Positions 1-6,174 of a stretch of DNA of 10,607 nucleotides are shown here, piece after piece. The notes below the pieces were generated by a model, which was not told where the DNA came from, searched no databases, and worked only from the letters and a program-made list of their open reading frames with translations. Both the position numbers and the translations under genes were made by a program. Positions within the stretch are counted from its first letter, which is position 1. Every line of letters begins with the position of its first letter. The DNA is from Chloroflexota bacterium (lineage in GTDB: Bacteria > Chloroflexota > Anaerolineae > B4-G1): positions 1 to 10,607 of the forward strand of contig QMOE01000032.1 of the NCBI GenBank assembly GCA_003648125.1. The letters are read 5' to 3'.

Positions 1-40
1 CATCTTGGGGTAGGCAACAATAAAGGCGCTAGATATGGGG

Positions 41-103
41 GTTCGTAGTAGCGGCTTTAGCCGCTTTTGAGCCTTTTGGACGGCTGAAGCCGTCACTACG
101 AAC
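41..103. repeat. REP-like inverted repeat with nested palindromes
   Basis: The outer arms at 41-62 and 82-103 match as an imperfect inverted repeat (19 of 22 positions by eye). Each arm also contains its own small palindrome: GCGGCTTTAGCCGC at 51-64 and CGGCTGAAGCCG at 81-92. The element could therefore fold either as one long hairpin or as two short ones. It lies outside any gene and upstream of the first promoter. Its form resembles dispersed REP/MITE-like intergenic repeats. No flanking target duplication was seen. Family membership would need a genome-wide copy count. Confidence 0.75.
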
Positions 104-149
104 AAAAACGCCAGACTCCAGTTATTGAAAAGATACGGCAAAGGCGTTC

Positions 150-179
150 TTGGGCAAATCCGGCTACCCGTGCTATAAT
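150..179 (+). promoter_or_regulatory. Extended -10 sigma70-type promoter for the lipoprotein gene
   Basis: A perfect TATAAT lies at 174-179, preceded by TG at 171-172, which makes TGCTATAAT, an extended -10. A weak -35 candidate, TTGGGC at 150-155, sits 18 bases upstream. The extended -10 would compensate for the poor -35. Transcription would begin near 186, about 35 nt before the ATG at 221. The call rests on motif and position only. Confidence 0.6.
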
Positions 180-220
180 CCTTTTGGTTTTGGGTAGGTT
201 TCTTGCAGATGGGAGGCGAA

Positions 221-880
221 ATGAAAAGACGATACCGGCTGGCGAAAGGTTGCCTGATCGGACTCGTTCTGTTGCTGGTCTGTGGTTGCACCAGCGGTGG
301 CAGTGGCAAGCCGCTTTTTCAGGACGACTTTGACGACGCAAGCAGTGGCTGGGGCGCGGACGAGCGCCAAGAGTTCGACCGTGGCTACGAGGCGGGCGAT
401 TATTTTATCGAACTGTACGAGTCAAACTGGTTAGCCTGGGCTTGTCCCGGTCAGCGCTTTGATGATGTGAGCGTCGAGGTGCAGGTCAGCCTGATTTCCG
501 GCCTTCAGGATGGTCATTTCGGCGTTCTCTGCCGCCACATAGACCTGGATAACTTTTACTATTTCGCCATCAGCGCCGATGGCTACTATGCCATTTTCCG
601 CCGCGTGGACGGCGGCGACCTGGAACCGCTCACCGGTGACGGCGAGGGAATGGTCTATTCCTCCGCCATCAAGACAGGCGAGCAAAGTAACGATATCCGG
701 GCGGTTTGCCAGGGGGACGAATTGAGTTTTTATATCAATGGCGAGTTGCTGGAGACAGTCAGCGACGACAGCCATGCGCGGGGCGATGTAGGGATCGGGG
801 CCGGAAGCGGCTCGGCGGGCGGCGGGCGCGTCCAGTTCGATAACTTTGTCGTCACCAAGCCACAGGATGGTGGATCGTAG
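221..880 (+). CDS. Predicted surface lipoprotein with concanavalin/LamG-like beta-sandwich domain
   Basis: This 219-residue protein starts at ATG 221, chosen because GGGAGG (211-216) is correctly spaced before it and because an upstream in-frame ATG would only extend a short N-tail. Residues 1-23 form a lipoprotein signal: basic MKRRYR, a hydrophobic core, then a V-C-G-C lipobox with Cys23 as the probable lipidated residue, followed by a Ser/Gly-rich tether. Residues about 32-213 are rich in alternating beta-strand patterns (F..DDF, YYFAISADGYY, FYINGELLETV, GDVGIGAG, VQFDNFVV). These resemble LamG/DUF1080-type carbohydrate-binding jelly-roll domains, in which the strand before the C-terminal FDNF motif is typical. 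It is a paralogue of the next gene, 22 bp downstream. No catalytic residues are recognised. Display outside the cytoplasmic membrane and a binding role are inferred; the ligand is unknown. Confidence 0.82.
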   Translation: MKRRYRLAKGCLIGLVLLLVCGCTSGGSGKPLFQDDFDDASSGWGADERQEFDRGYEAGDYFIELYESNWLAWACPGQRFDDVSVEVQVSLISGLQDGHFGVLCRHIDLDNFYYFAISADGYYAIFRRVDGGDLEPLTGDGEGMVYSSAIKTGEQSNDIRAVCQGDELSFYINGELLETVSDDSHARGDVGIGAGSGSAGGGRVQFDNFVVTKPQDGGS

Positions 881-902
881 GACAAACACAGAGGAGGGGG
901 TG

Positions 903-1577
903 ATGTCAGCGATGAATAAAAAATGGGTTATCGCAGCCCTGGCGATTCTGTTGGTCGCTGTGCTGGGTTTGGCTTGGGGATTGACGACCTCTTTTGGCCG
1001 GCGTTCCCCCCGCGCCACTCCTATGCCTGCGGCGGAGTTGCCCTGGGGAGATGATTACTCTGAACCAGGCGTCTGGCAGGCCGAGTCCGACGCTATGGCT
1101 CAGGTGCAAGTGCAGGATGGGGTGATGCGTGTCTATGTCGCCGTGCCCAACCAACTGGCCTGGGCCTTTGCGGGGCGCGAGTTTTCCGACTTTCATCTCA
1201 TAGTCGAGGCTACCCAGGTTGCCGGCCCCGACGACAACGAGTACGGCGTGCTGGTGCGGATGGAAGATACTGACCACTTTTATCGCTTTTCCATCAGCGG
1301 CGACGGTTACTACCTGGTCAGCAAGTACGACGGTGAGGTGTGGACTCCATTGAGCGGTGATTGGATGCTCTCTGATGCTGTTCAGACAGGGGCTGCGACC
1401 AATCTCTTGGAAATCGTTTGCCAGGGCGCGACGATGGTTTTCCTCGTCAACGGCGAACAACTGGTCCAGGTCGAGGACGCGGACTATTCTCGAGGCGACA
1501 TTGGCCTCTATGCCGGGTCATTCTTCGAGCCGGGGGTAGAGATTCACTTTGACAACCTGCGCGTGGAGGAGCCGTAG
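903..1577 (+). CDS. Membrane-anchored beta-sandwich protein, paralogue of the upstream lipoprotein
   Basis: This is a 224-residue protein. ATG 903 is favoured because GAGGAGG (891-897) ends five bases before it; GTG 900 and ATG 912 are possible alternatives. A single hydrophobic segment at about residues 8-28 (WVIAALAILLVAVLGLAWG) has no lipobox Cys, so it is best read as an N-terminal signal anchor, followed by a Pro/Ala-rich linker. The domain at about 47-221 aligns along its whole length with the preceding protein. Shared landmarks are LAWAF/LAWAC, a YGVLVR/FGVLCR strand, FYRFSISGDGYY/FYYFAISADGYY, C-Q-G, NGE, a RGDIGLYAG/RGDVGIGAG turn and FDNLRVEEP/FDNFVVTKP. The short gap implies cotranscription with its neighbour and an origin by tandem duplication. 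The outside-facing binding function is inferred, not shown. Confidence 0.82.
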   Translation: MSAMNKKWVIAALAILLVAVLGLAWGLTTSFGRRSPRATPMPAAELPWGDDYSEPGVWQAESDAMAQVQVQDGVMRVYVAVPNQLAWAFAGREFSDFHLIVEATQVAGPDDNEYGVLVRMEDTDHFYRFSISGDGYYLVSKYDGEVWTPLSGDWMLSDAVQTGAATNLLEIVCQGATMVFLVNGEQLVQVEDADYSRGDIGLYAGSFFEPGVEIHFDNLRVEEP

Positions 1578-1597
1578 CGGGAGGGCGTAAATCATAC

Positions 1598-1687
1598 GGG
1601 TGCATTTCAAATGAGTTGAGTGGCCGCGCTTTCCATAGCGCGCGGTATGGAAAGCGCGACTACCTCCAACCGAAATGAAACGCACCC
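1598..1687. repeat. Inverted repeat with GGGTGCRTTTCA ends enclosing a hairpin
   Basis: The left arm GGGTGCATTTCA (1598-1609) matches the reverse complement of TGAAACGCACCC (1676-1687) in 11 of 12 positions. Inside lies a perfect 13-bp stem: CGCGCTTTCCATA at 1625-1637 and TATGGAAAGCGCG at 1646-1658, with an 8-base loop. The same terminal motif recurs at 1973-2028, so the ends behave as a small repeat family. Confidence 0.75.
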
Positions 1688-1739
1688 TAATCATACCGCG
1701 CCGTTCGAGTCCGCAAGCGGGACTATTCGTCCCAGGAGT

Positions 1740-1873
1740 GCAGCAATTCTCAATTTGAGGTATCATTGCAAGCCCCGGACGTTTTTCCCGGGGCGAAGCA
1801 ATTTCTTCCAGTTGTTTGGAGATTGCTTCGTCGCAAAAAACGCTCCTCGCAATGACATAATGAGAATTGCTGC
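1740..1873. repeat. 134-bp MITE-like palindromic element
   Basis: The termini GCAGCAATTCTCA (1740-1752) and TGAGAATTGCTGC (1861-1873) are perfect 13-bp inverted repeats. The arms continue imperfectly inward, with ATCATTGC and GCAATGAC on either side. Internal stems are GCCCCGG/CCGGGGC (1772-1778 with 1788-1794) and CGAAGCAAT/ATTGCTTCG (1794-1802 with 1822-1830). The interior, read on the minus strand as GCGAGGAGCGTTTTTTGCGA, looks like a type of dispersed repeat I associate with many bacterial genomes. No convincing target-site duplication is visible. Confidence 0.78.
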
Positions 1874-1884
1874 TAAAAGTGGGT

Positions 1885-1899
1885 ATATCCCTGGGATAT
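1885..1899. promoter_or_regulatory. Perfect 7-1-7 palindrome, candidate operator
   Basis: ATATCCC-T-GGGATAT is a perfect inverted repeat with a one-base centre. It ends eight bases before the -35 box of the predicted promoter for the pilus genes, a typical position for an activator or repressor site. It is shorter and more symmetrical than the nearby repeat elements, which suggests a protein-binding site. No regulator gene can be assigned; the receiver domain in the operon has no attached DNA-binding domain. Confidence 0.45.
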
Positions 1900-1907
1900 T
1901 TGAATTC

Positions 1908-1936
1908 TTGACATTCCAGTGCGAACAGGGTATCAT
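1908..1936 (+). promoter_or_regulatory. Sigma70-type promoter for the Tad pilus genes
   Basis: A consensus -35, TTGACA (1908-1913), is separated by exactly 17 bases from TATCAT (1931-1936), which is one mismatch from TATAAT. Initiation near 1943 would give a leader of about 106 nt before cpaB. The inverted repeat at 1973-2028 would lie inside that leader. This is the best promoter seen in the window. Confidence 0.72.
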
Positions 1937-1972
1937 TAGATGTGTTTTGTGGCATTGTACTAAAAATCACGT

Positions 1973-2028
1973 GGGTGCGTTTCATCCTGGTTCGTTGTGC
2001 TACTCCACAACCGAGGTGAAACACACCC
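1973..2028. repeat. Inverted repeat in the predicted cpaB leader
   Basis: The left arm at 1973-1992 and the right arm at 2009-2028 are imperfect inverted copies (16 of 20 positions by eye), ending in GGGTGCGTTTCA and TGAAACACACCC. The ends match those of the repeat at 1598-1687. In the mRNA this would form a hairpin that stops about ten bases before the cpaB Shine-Dalgarno sequence AAGGAGG (2038-2044), so it could affect stability or readthrough. Confidence 0.72.
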
Positions 2029-2049
2029 GAATGGAATAAGGAGGAAGAC

Positions 2050-3183
2050 ATGCAGAAAGGTCGCTTACTCATCATTTTTGGTGTTTTGATCCTTCTCGCA
2101 GCAGCAGTAGTGGGGTTCTTGCTCATAAGGGGTAATTTGTCATCGTCTACCCCGGTGCATGACGATGAGGTTGGGGAAGGTACTCCTGTGCCCACAGTGA
2201 TCGCTGGTACAATGGAGGTCGTTGTGGCGGTGCAAAACATCCCGCGTAGTATGCTGATCACCCAAGATATTGGCGCGGTTGCCTTAAAGTCCTGGCCAGA
2301 GGAACTGGTACCCCCGGGAGCGGTTACGAATCTCGATGCTGTTTATGGTCGCATCGCTCGCGCGGACATTGTGCGCAATATGCCGATTTTGGAGAGCATG
2401 CTCACCGATGATGCCGGCGACTTGGTCAGTGTAGGTTCAGATGCGGCGATGCTGATCCCCGAAGACAAAGTGGCTTATGCCATGCCGGTGTCCCGCTACT
2501 CTAGCCTGGCCTGGGCATTAAAACCTGGCGACCACGTAGACGTGATGCTCTCTTTGCTGATGGTGGACTTGGATGAAGAGTTCCAGGCCATCACGCCCAA
2601 TACCGCTGGCTGTATGGGCACGTTGGCGGAGGGGGAGGAGTGCCGGGACGGGATTCTGGGACGGATAGAGGTCTTGCCCAACGGGATGGTAGCCAACGTG
2701 GTGCCGAACGAGGTGCAGCGCCCGCGCCTGGTGACTCAGTTAGCGGTGCAGGACGCGGTCGTGCTTCAGATTGGTGATTGGGGTGGCTCAGAAGCAGATG
2801 CTTATGGGGAAAGTCCTGAGGGCGGTGAACAGCCGGAGGAGCAACCAGTGGAGGGAGAAGGCACGCCTGCTCCACCCCCGTCTGATCGGGTGGAGCCGTT
2901 GACGTTGGCCGTCACGTGGCAAGACGCGATGGTGCTGGATTACGCACAGGCGATTGGCGCCAGGGTCAACCTCGTCCTGCGCCGGCCCGGAGATGAACGG
3001 GTCACTGCGACGGAATCCATCACACTCCAGTATTTGATGGAACGCTTTGCCATCGAATTGCCGCCCAAGTTGCCTTATGGAGTCACGCCGCCAACCGCTG
3101 AACTGGAGCGTGTTGCCCGTAGCGAGGAAGCAGCCCGGTTTGGCGCGACGCCCATTGAGTACAATAGTGGAGGTGGGGAGTAA
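2050..3183 (+). CDS. cpaB: Flp/Tad pilus assembly protein CpaB (RcpC), SAF-domain protein
   Basis: This 377-residue protein starts at ATG 2050 behind a perfect AAGGAGG at 2038-2044. Residues 6-27 form an N-terminal transmembrane anchor, so the body is predicted to lie outside the membrane. A SAF domain spans about 55-120 (VVVAVQNIPRSMLIT..D...K, then GRIARADIVRNMPILESML). The RcpC/CpaB core follows at about 138-330, recognised by AYAMPVSRYSSLAWALKPGD-HVDV and, later, LTLAVTWQDAMVLDYAQ..G-VNLVLRRPGDE. Between these core segments is an insertion with two cysteines (188 and 198), which could form a disulfide, and an acidic Pro/Glu-rich linker (about 254-280). In secretin-bearing bacteria CpaB supports the outer-membrane channel. 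Here no secretin gene is near, so its role may be periplasmic or wall-level scaffolding (inference). It is the first gene of the Tad cluster. Confidence 0.9.
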   Translation: MQKGRLLIIFGVLILLAAAVVGFLLIRGNLSSSTPVHDDEVGEGTPVPTVIAGTMEVVVAVQNIPRSMLITQDIGAVALKSWPEELVPPGAVTNLDAVYGRIARADIVRNMPILESMLTDDAGDLVSVGSDAAMLIPEDKVAYAMPVSRYSSLAWALKPGDHVDVMLSLLMVDLDEEFQAITPNTAGCMGTLAEGEECRDGILGRIEVLPNGMVANVVPNEVQRPRLVTQLAVQDAVVLQIGDWGGSEADAYGESPEGGEQPEEQPVEGEGTPAPPPSDRVEPLTLAVTWQDAMVLDYAQAIGARVNLVLRRPGDERVTATESITLQYLMERFAIELPPKLPYGVTPPTAELERVARSEEAARFGATPIEYNSGGGE

Positions 3184-3217
3184 GCGCAAGTCGCTACTCA
3201 TTTCTAAGGGAGGTTTC

Positions 3218-4552
3218 GTGAGGCCACAGGCTGACGAAAAGATTCGGGTACTGATCGTTGATGACATAGCCGAGACGAGAGAGAACTTGCGCAAGTTACT
3301 CTCCTTCGACATCGGTATAGAAGTCGTCGGGGCAGCGTCATCAGGGCAAGAGGGCATTGAGCTGGCTCAAGAGTTCCAGCCCCACGTCGTTCTGATGGAC
3401 ATCAACATGCCCGGAATGGACGGCATCAATGCCACCGAAATGCTCTTGCAGAAAGTGCCGACAGCCCAGGTGGTGATGCTCTCCGTACAAGGCGAGACCG
3501 ATTACGTGCGCAGGGCCATGTTGGCTGGCGCGAGAGACTTTCTCACCAAGCCGCCCAGTGGCGATGAACTGATGGGTACCATCCGGCGGGTCTATGAGAA
3601 AGGAAAGGCCCGGGCGAAAATGATGCCGTCTGTGGCGGCGACAGCCTACGCAGATGCTTCGGCCGGGGCGCGGGCAACGAAGCATGCAGGAAAGGTGATC
3701 GCCGTCTTTGGTCCCAAGGGCGGCGTGGGATGCACAACCATAGCGGTCAACTTGGCGATTGCGTTACAGCAAGCAGTCGCCAGCGACCGCAAAGTCGCGT
3801 TAGTGGATACTGACTTGCAGTTCGGAGATGTAGGAGTGATGCTCAATCTGCAAGCCAGCAGGAGCATAGCAGACCTGGCGTCTCAAGCTGAGGAAGTGGA
3901 TAGCGACATGCTCAACAGCGTGCTGACTCCTCATAGTTCGGGGATAAAGGTGTTACTGGCCCCGCCGCATCCAGAAGCAGCGGAGGGATTGCTGAACAGC
4001 ACATCACCGGATAAAGAAGGTGGCGCCACATCAAGATTTGAAACGATTCTTGGGTTGATGCGGGAAGAGTTCGACATCATTGTCATAGATACGTGGAGTT
4101 GGGTGGATGAAACCACATTGACGGTCTTTGATGCTTCCTCGATGATCATTCTCGTCGTGATGCCCAATATCCCCTCTATCAAGAACGCCCGTCTCTTCCT
4201 CGAGGTGGCTTCCAAGCTCGATTACTCGACGAGCAGTATCGCACTGGTCATCAACGGGGTTAATCGGCGCATGGGTATCCGGGCGGATCAGATTGAGCAG
4301 GCGATGATACCTATAGCAGCGCAAATTCCCTCAGACGAACAGGCAGTACTAATGGCGGTCAATCACGGTGTACCGTTCATCATACGCGACCGAAATCGGC
4401 CCATCTCCCAGAGTATTCTGTATCTTGCTGAACACATTCGAGATAGATTGATAGAGGCTGAAGAAGCAGAAGAGGCACGAGAAAAAGCTTCGTTGGTGGC
4501 TGCAGGGGCCGGAGGCACTGGCCTGCTGCGCTTGAAGCATGTATTTGGGTAG
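3218..4552 (+). CDS. cpaE: Response-regulator receiver fused to TadZ/CpaE ParA-like ATPase
   Basis: This is a 444-residue protein. GTG 3218 is chosen over upstream codons because AAGGGAGG (3206-3213) precedes it and because the frame further upstream lies inside cpaB. Residues 9-128 form a complete receiver domain: acidic pair D15/D16, phosphoacceptor D61 in LMDINMPGMDG, S89 and K111 in the LTKPP motif. A linker leads to a MinD/ParA-like ATPase from about 159. Its P-loop reads GPKGGVGCTT, keeping the signature Lys167 but having Cys172 where the Walker A lysine normally is. VDTD-LQFGD (D197 onward) and the Walker B strand FDIIVIDT (D291) are present. The C-terminus (about 418-432) is a Glu/Ala-rich helix. 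TadZ proteins localise the Tad machine at the pole or membrane, and many have altered P-loops. Phosphorylation-linked positioning of the pilus is inferred. The gene begins 34 bp after cpaB. Confidence 0.9.
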   Translation: MRPQADEKIRVLIVDDIAETRENLRKLLSFDIGIEVVGAASSGQEGIELAQEFQPHVVLMDINMPGMDGINATEMLLQKVPTAQVVMLSVQGETDYVRRAMLAGARDFLTKPPSGDELMGTIRRVYEKGKARAKMMPSVAATAYADASAGARATKHAGKVIAVFGPKGGVGCTTIAVNLAIALQQAVASDRKVALVDTDLQFGDVGVMLNLQASRSIADLASQAEEVDSDMLNSVLTPHSSGIKVLLAPPHPEAAEGLLNSTSPDKEGGATSRFETILGLMREEFDIIVIDTWSWVDETTLTVFDASSMIILVVMPNIPSIKNARLFLEVASKLDYSTSSIALVINGVNRRMGIRADQIEQAMIPIAAQIPSDEQAVLMAVNHGVPFIIRDRNRPISQSILYLAEHIRDRLIEAEEAEEAREKASLVAAGAGGTGLLRLKHVFG

Positions 4553-4566
4553 ACTCAGTAGATACA

Positions 4567-4593
4567 GCCGAACGGGGCGCGGTCCCATTCGGC
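4567..4593 (+). other. Hairpin between the TadZ and CpaF genes
   Basis: GCCGAACGGGG and TCCCATTCGGC can pair around a CGCGG loop (9 of 11 Watson-Crick pairs, one G-U and one mismatch). It sits in an unusually wide 115-bp gap within an otherwise tight gene cluster. No T-tract follows, so it is not a standard terminator. An RNA stability or processing element is possible but unproven. Confidence 0.4.
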
Positions 4594-4667
4594 ACGTAGG
4601 CGCGCCTCATTTTGCTCAAAGAGGACACTAGCAGACTTTAGCATTGGGATATCAAGAGGTAGAAAAA

Positions 4668-6041
4668 ATGTCATTGCTGAGACGGATTGAACAAGGACAA
4701 CAAACTTCTACGCAGAAACCTTCTCAGAGAACGATGCAAGTGCGGCGACAACCGGCATCTCCCGCGCGTGATGCTTATCGAGACCTCAAGACGCGCATCC
4801 AGAACAAGTTGATCTCGGGGCTGGACCCGACGATGGACGTTACCAGGACGGACGATGTGCGTCGCACGATTGAGGAGATGTACAACAACATCCTGGCCGA
4901 GGAAAAGATCCCTCTCAGCCGGACGGAGCGCCAGCGGCTGTTTGATTTGATCGTCGCAGAGATACTAGGCTTTGGGCCGCTAGAGCCATTTCTGGCCGAT
5001 CCCACCGTCACCGAGATTATGGCGAACGGAGCCAAGAATATCTATGTCGAGAGTTCGGGCAAATTACATCGCACGAACGCCGTCTTTGAATCGGACGAGC
5101 ACTTGATGCGCATCATCGAACGTATCGTCGCCCCCCTGGGACGGCGCATTGACGAGAGTTCGCCCTACGTGGATGCCCGCCTGCCAGACGGCTCCCGGGT
5201 GAACGCCGTAATTCCGCCCATCTCTTTGATCGGCCCAGTGTTGACGATCCGCAAGTTCTTCAAGATACCACTCACGGTCGAAAAATTGATCGAGCTGGGG
5301 AGTGTGACCCCAGAAGCAATGGAGCTTTTGAAAGCCGGCGTGATGGCGAAACTGAATATGGTGATTTCCGGGGGAACCGGCTCCGGTAAGACGACCTTTT
5401 TAAATGTCCTTTCCGGCTATATCTCGAACGAAGATCGTATCATCACTGTCGAAAACGCCGCCGAATTGCAACTGCGCCAAGAGCACGTGGTGACTCTGGA
5501 ATCGCGCCCGGCTAACATCGAGGGTCGGGGAGAGATATCTATTCGGGATCTGGTAATCAACTGCTTGCGGATGCGTCCGGATCGCATCATCGTGGGCGAG
5601 TGTCGAGGGCCTGAGGCTTTCGATATGATGCAGGCAATGAATACCGGCCACGAGGGCAGCCTGACCACGATCCACGCTAACAACCCTCGCGAGGCGACGG
5701 GCCGTCTGGAGAACATGGTGCTGATGGCCGGGATGGAACTACCCCACAGAGCCATCCGCGAGCAAATTACCGCCGCGTTGGATGTGATCATCCAACTGGA
5801 GCGTATGCAGGACGGGAGTCGTAGAGTCGTCGCCATCACCGAGGTCCAGGGTATGGAAGGGGACGTAATTACGATGTCCGATATATTCAAGTTCGAGAGG
5901 GCTGGTTTCGAGAGTGGTCGGGTCATTGGCTTGCTGCGCCCTACGGGGTTGCGTCCCAAGTTTATGGAAAAAATCGAAGCGCATGGTATCCATTTACCGC
6001 CTAACATTTTCGGCGCGGGAGGGCAACAGCGGCGGTACTAG
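4668..6041 (+). CDS. cpaF: Tad pilus assembly/secretion ATPase CpaF (TadA)
   Basis: This 457-residue hexameric secretion ATPase of the GspE/VirB11 superfamily drives Tad pilus assembly at the cytoplasmic face of the membrane. ATG 4668 is preferred over an in-frame TTG at 4644 because AAGAGGT (4654-4660) lies seven bases before it. A basic, Gln-rich N-tail precedes the N-terminal domain (about 35-200; GFGPLEPFLADPTVTEIMANG and PYVDARLPDGSRVNAVIPP are hallmark segments). The ATPase core has Walker A GGTGSGKTT at about 235-243 (Lys241), an Asp-box-like TVENAAEL at about 260-267 with Asn where Asp is common, Walker B RIIVGE (catalytic Glu311, then CRGPEA), and the His box GHEGSLTTIHA at about 327-337. 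Length and motif order are normal for the family, so the protein should be active. The C-terminal residues 430-457 are variable. Confidence 0.95.
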   Translation: MSLLRRIEQGQQTSTQKPSQRTMQVRRQPASPARDAYRDLKTRIQNKLISGLDPTMDVTRTDDVRRTIEEMYNNILAEEKIPLSRTERQRLFDLIVAEILGFGPLEPFLADPTVTEIMANGAKNIYVESSGKLHRTNAVFESDEHLMRIIERIVAPLGRRIDESSPYVDARLPDGSRVNAVIPPISLIGPVLTIRKFFKIPLTVEKLIELGSVTPEAMELLKAGVMAKLNMVISGGTGSGKTTFLNVLSGYISNEDRIITVENAAELQLRQEHVVTLESRPANIEGRGEISIRDLVINCLRMRPDRIIVGECRGPEAFDMMQAMNTGHEGSLTTIHANNPREATGRLENMVLMAGMELPHRAIREQITAALDVIIQLERMQDGSRRVVAITEVQGMEGDVITMSDIFKFERAGFESGRVIGLLRPTGLRPKFMEKIEAHGIHLPPNIFGAGGQQRRY

Positions 6042-6174
6042 TTCATCCGGGGTAAGCGTTCAGGTAGTAGGCTAAACGTCGGTTGAGTAGCCCCACAGGG
6101 GCGCATCGAAACCATGTTTGGCCCATTGAGGGCGCGATCCAGGGGGCTTTCCAGTAAGGCGAGGAAAAAGAGTG

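Larger units (their letters stand above)
1578..2049. other. Repeat-rich intergenic region without a credible gene
   Basis: These 472 bases separate the paralogue pair from the Tad genes. They hold at least four inverted repeats (listed separately), one compact palindrome and a promoter. Long open frames exist on both strands, but they read through the repeat arms, lack plausible ribosome-binding sites and encode no recognisable domain. I treat them as spurious. There is no clear terminator with a T-tract after the second paralogue, although the 13-bp perfect hairpin at 1625-1658 could slow or stop transcription. Confidence 0.75.

Noticed and set aside
1620..2039. A 139-codon open frame on the + strand in the repeat block
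   Set aside because: It runs through the repeat arms, has no ribosome-binding site or recognised domain, and includes repeat-derived segments such as DCFVAKNAPRNDI. It is best explained as translated repeat sequence.
1518..2261. A 247-codon open frame on the - strand
   Set aside because: It overlaps the 3' end of the second paralogue, the repeat block and the start of cpaB, and shows no domain or start signals.
3047..3217. An N-terminal extension of the receiver-TadZ frame
   Set aside because: The extension overlaps cpaB in another frame, lacks domain similarity, and the GTG at 3218 has a good ribosome-binding site.
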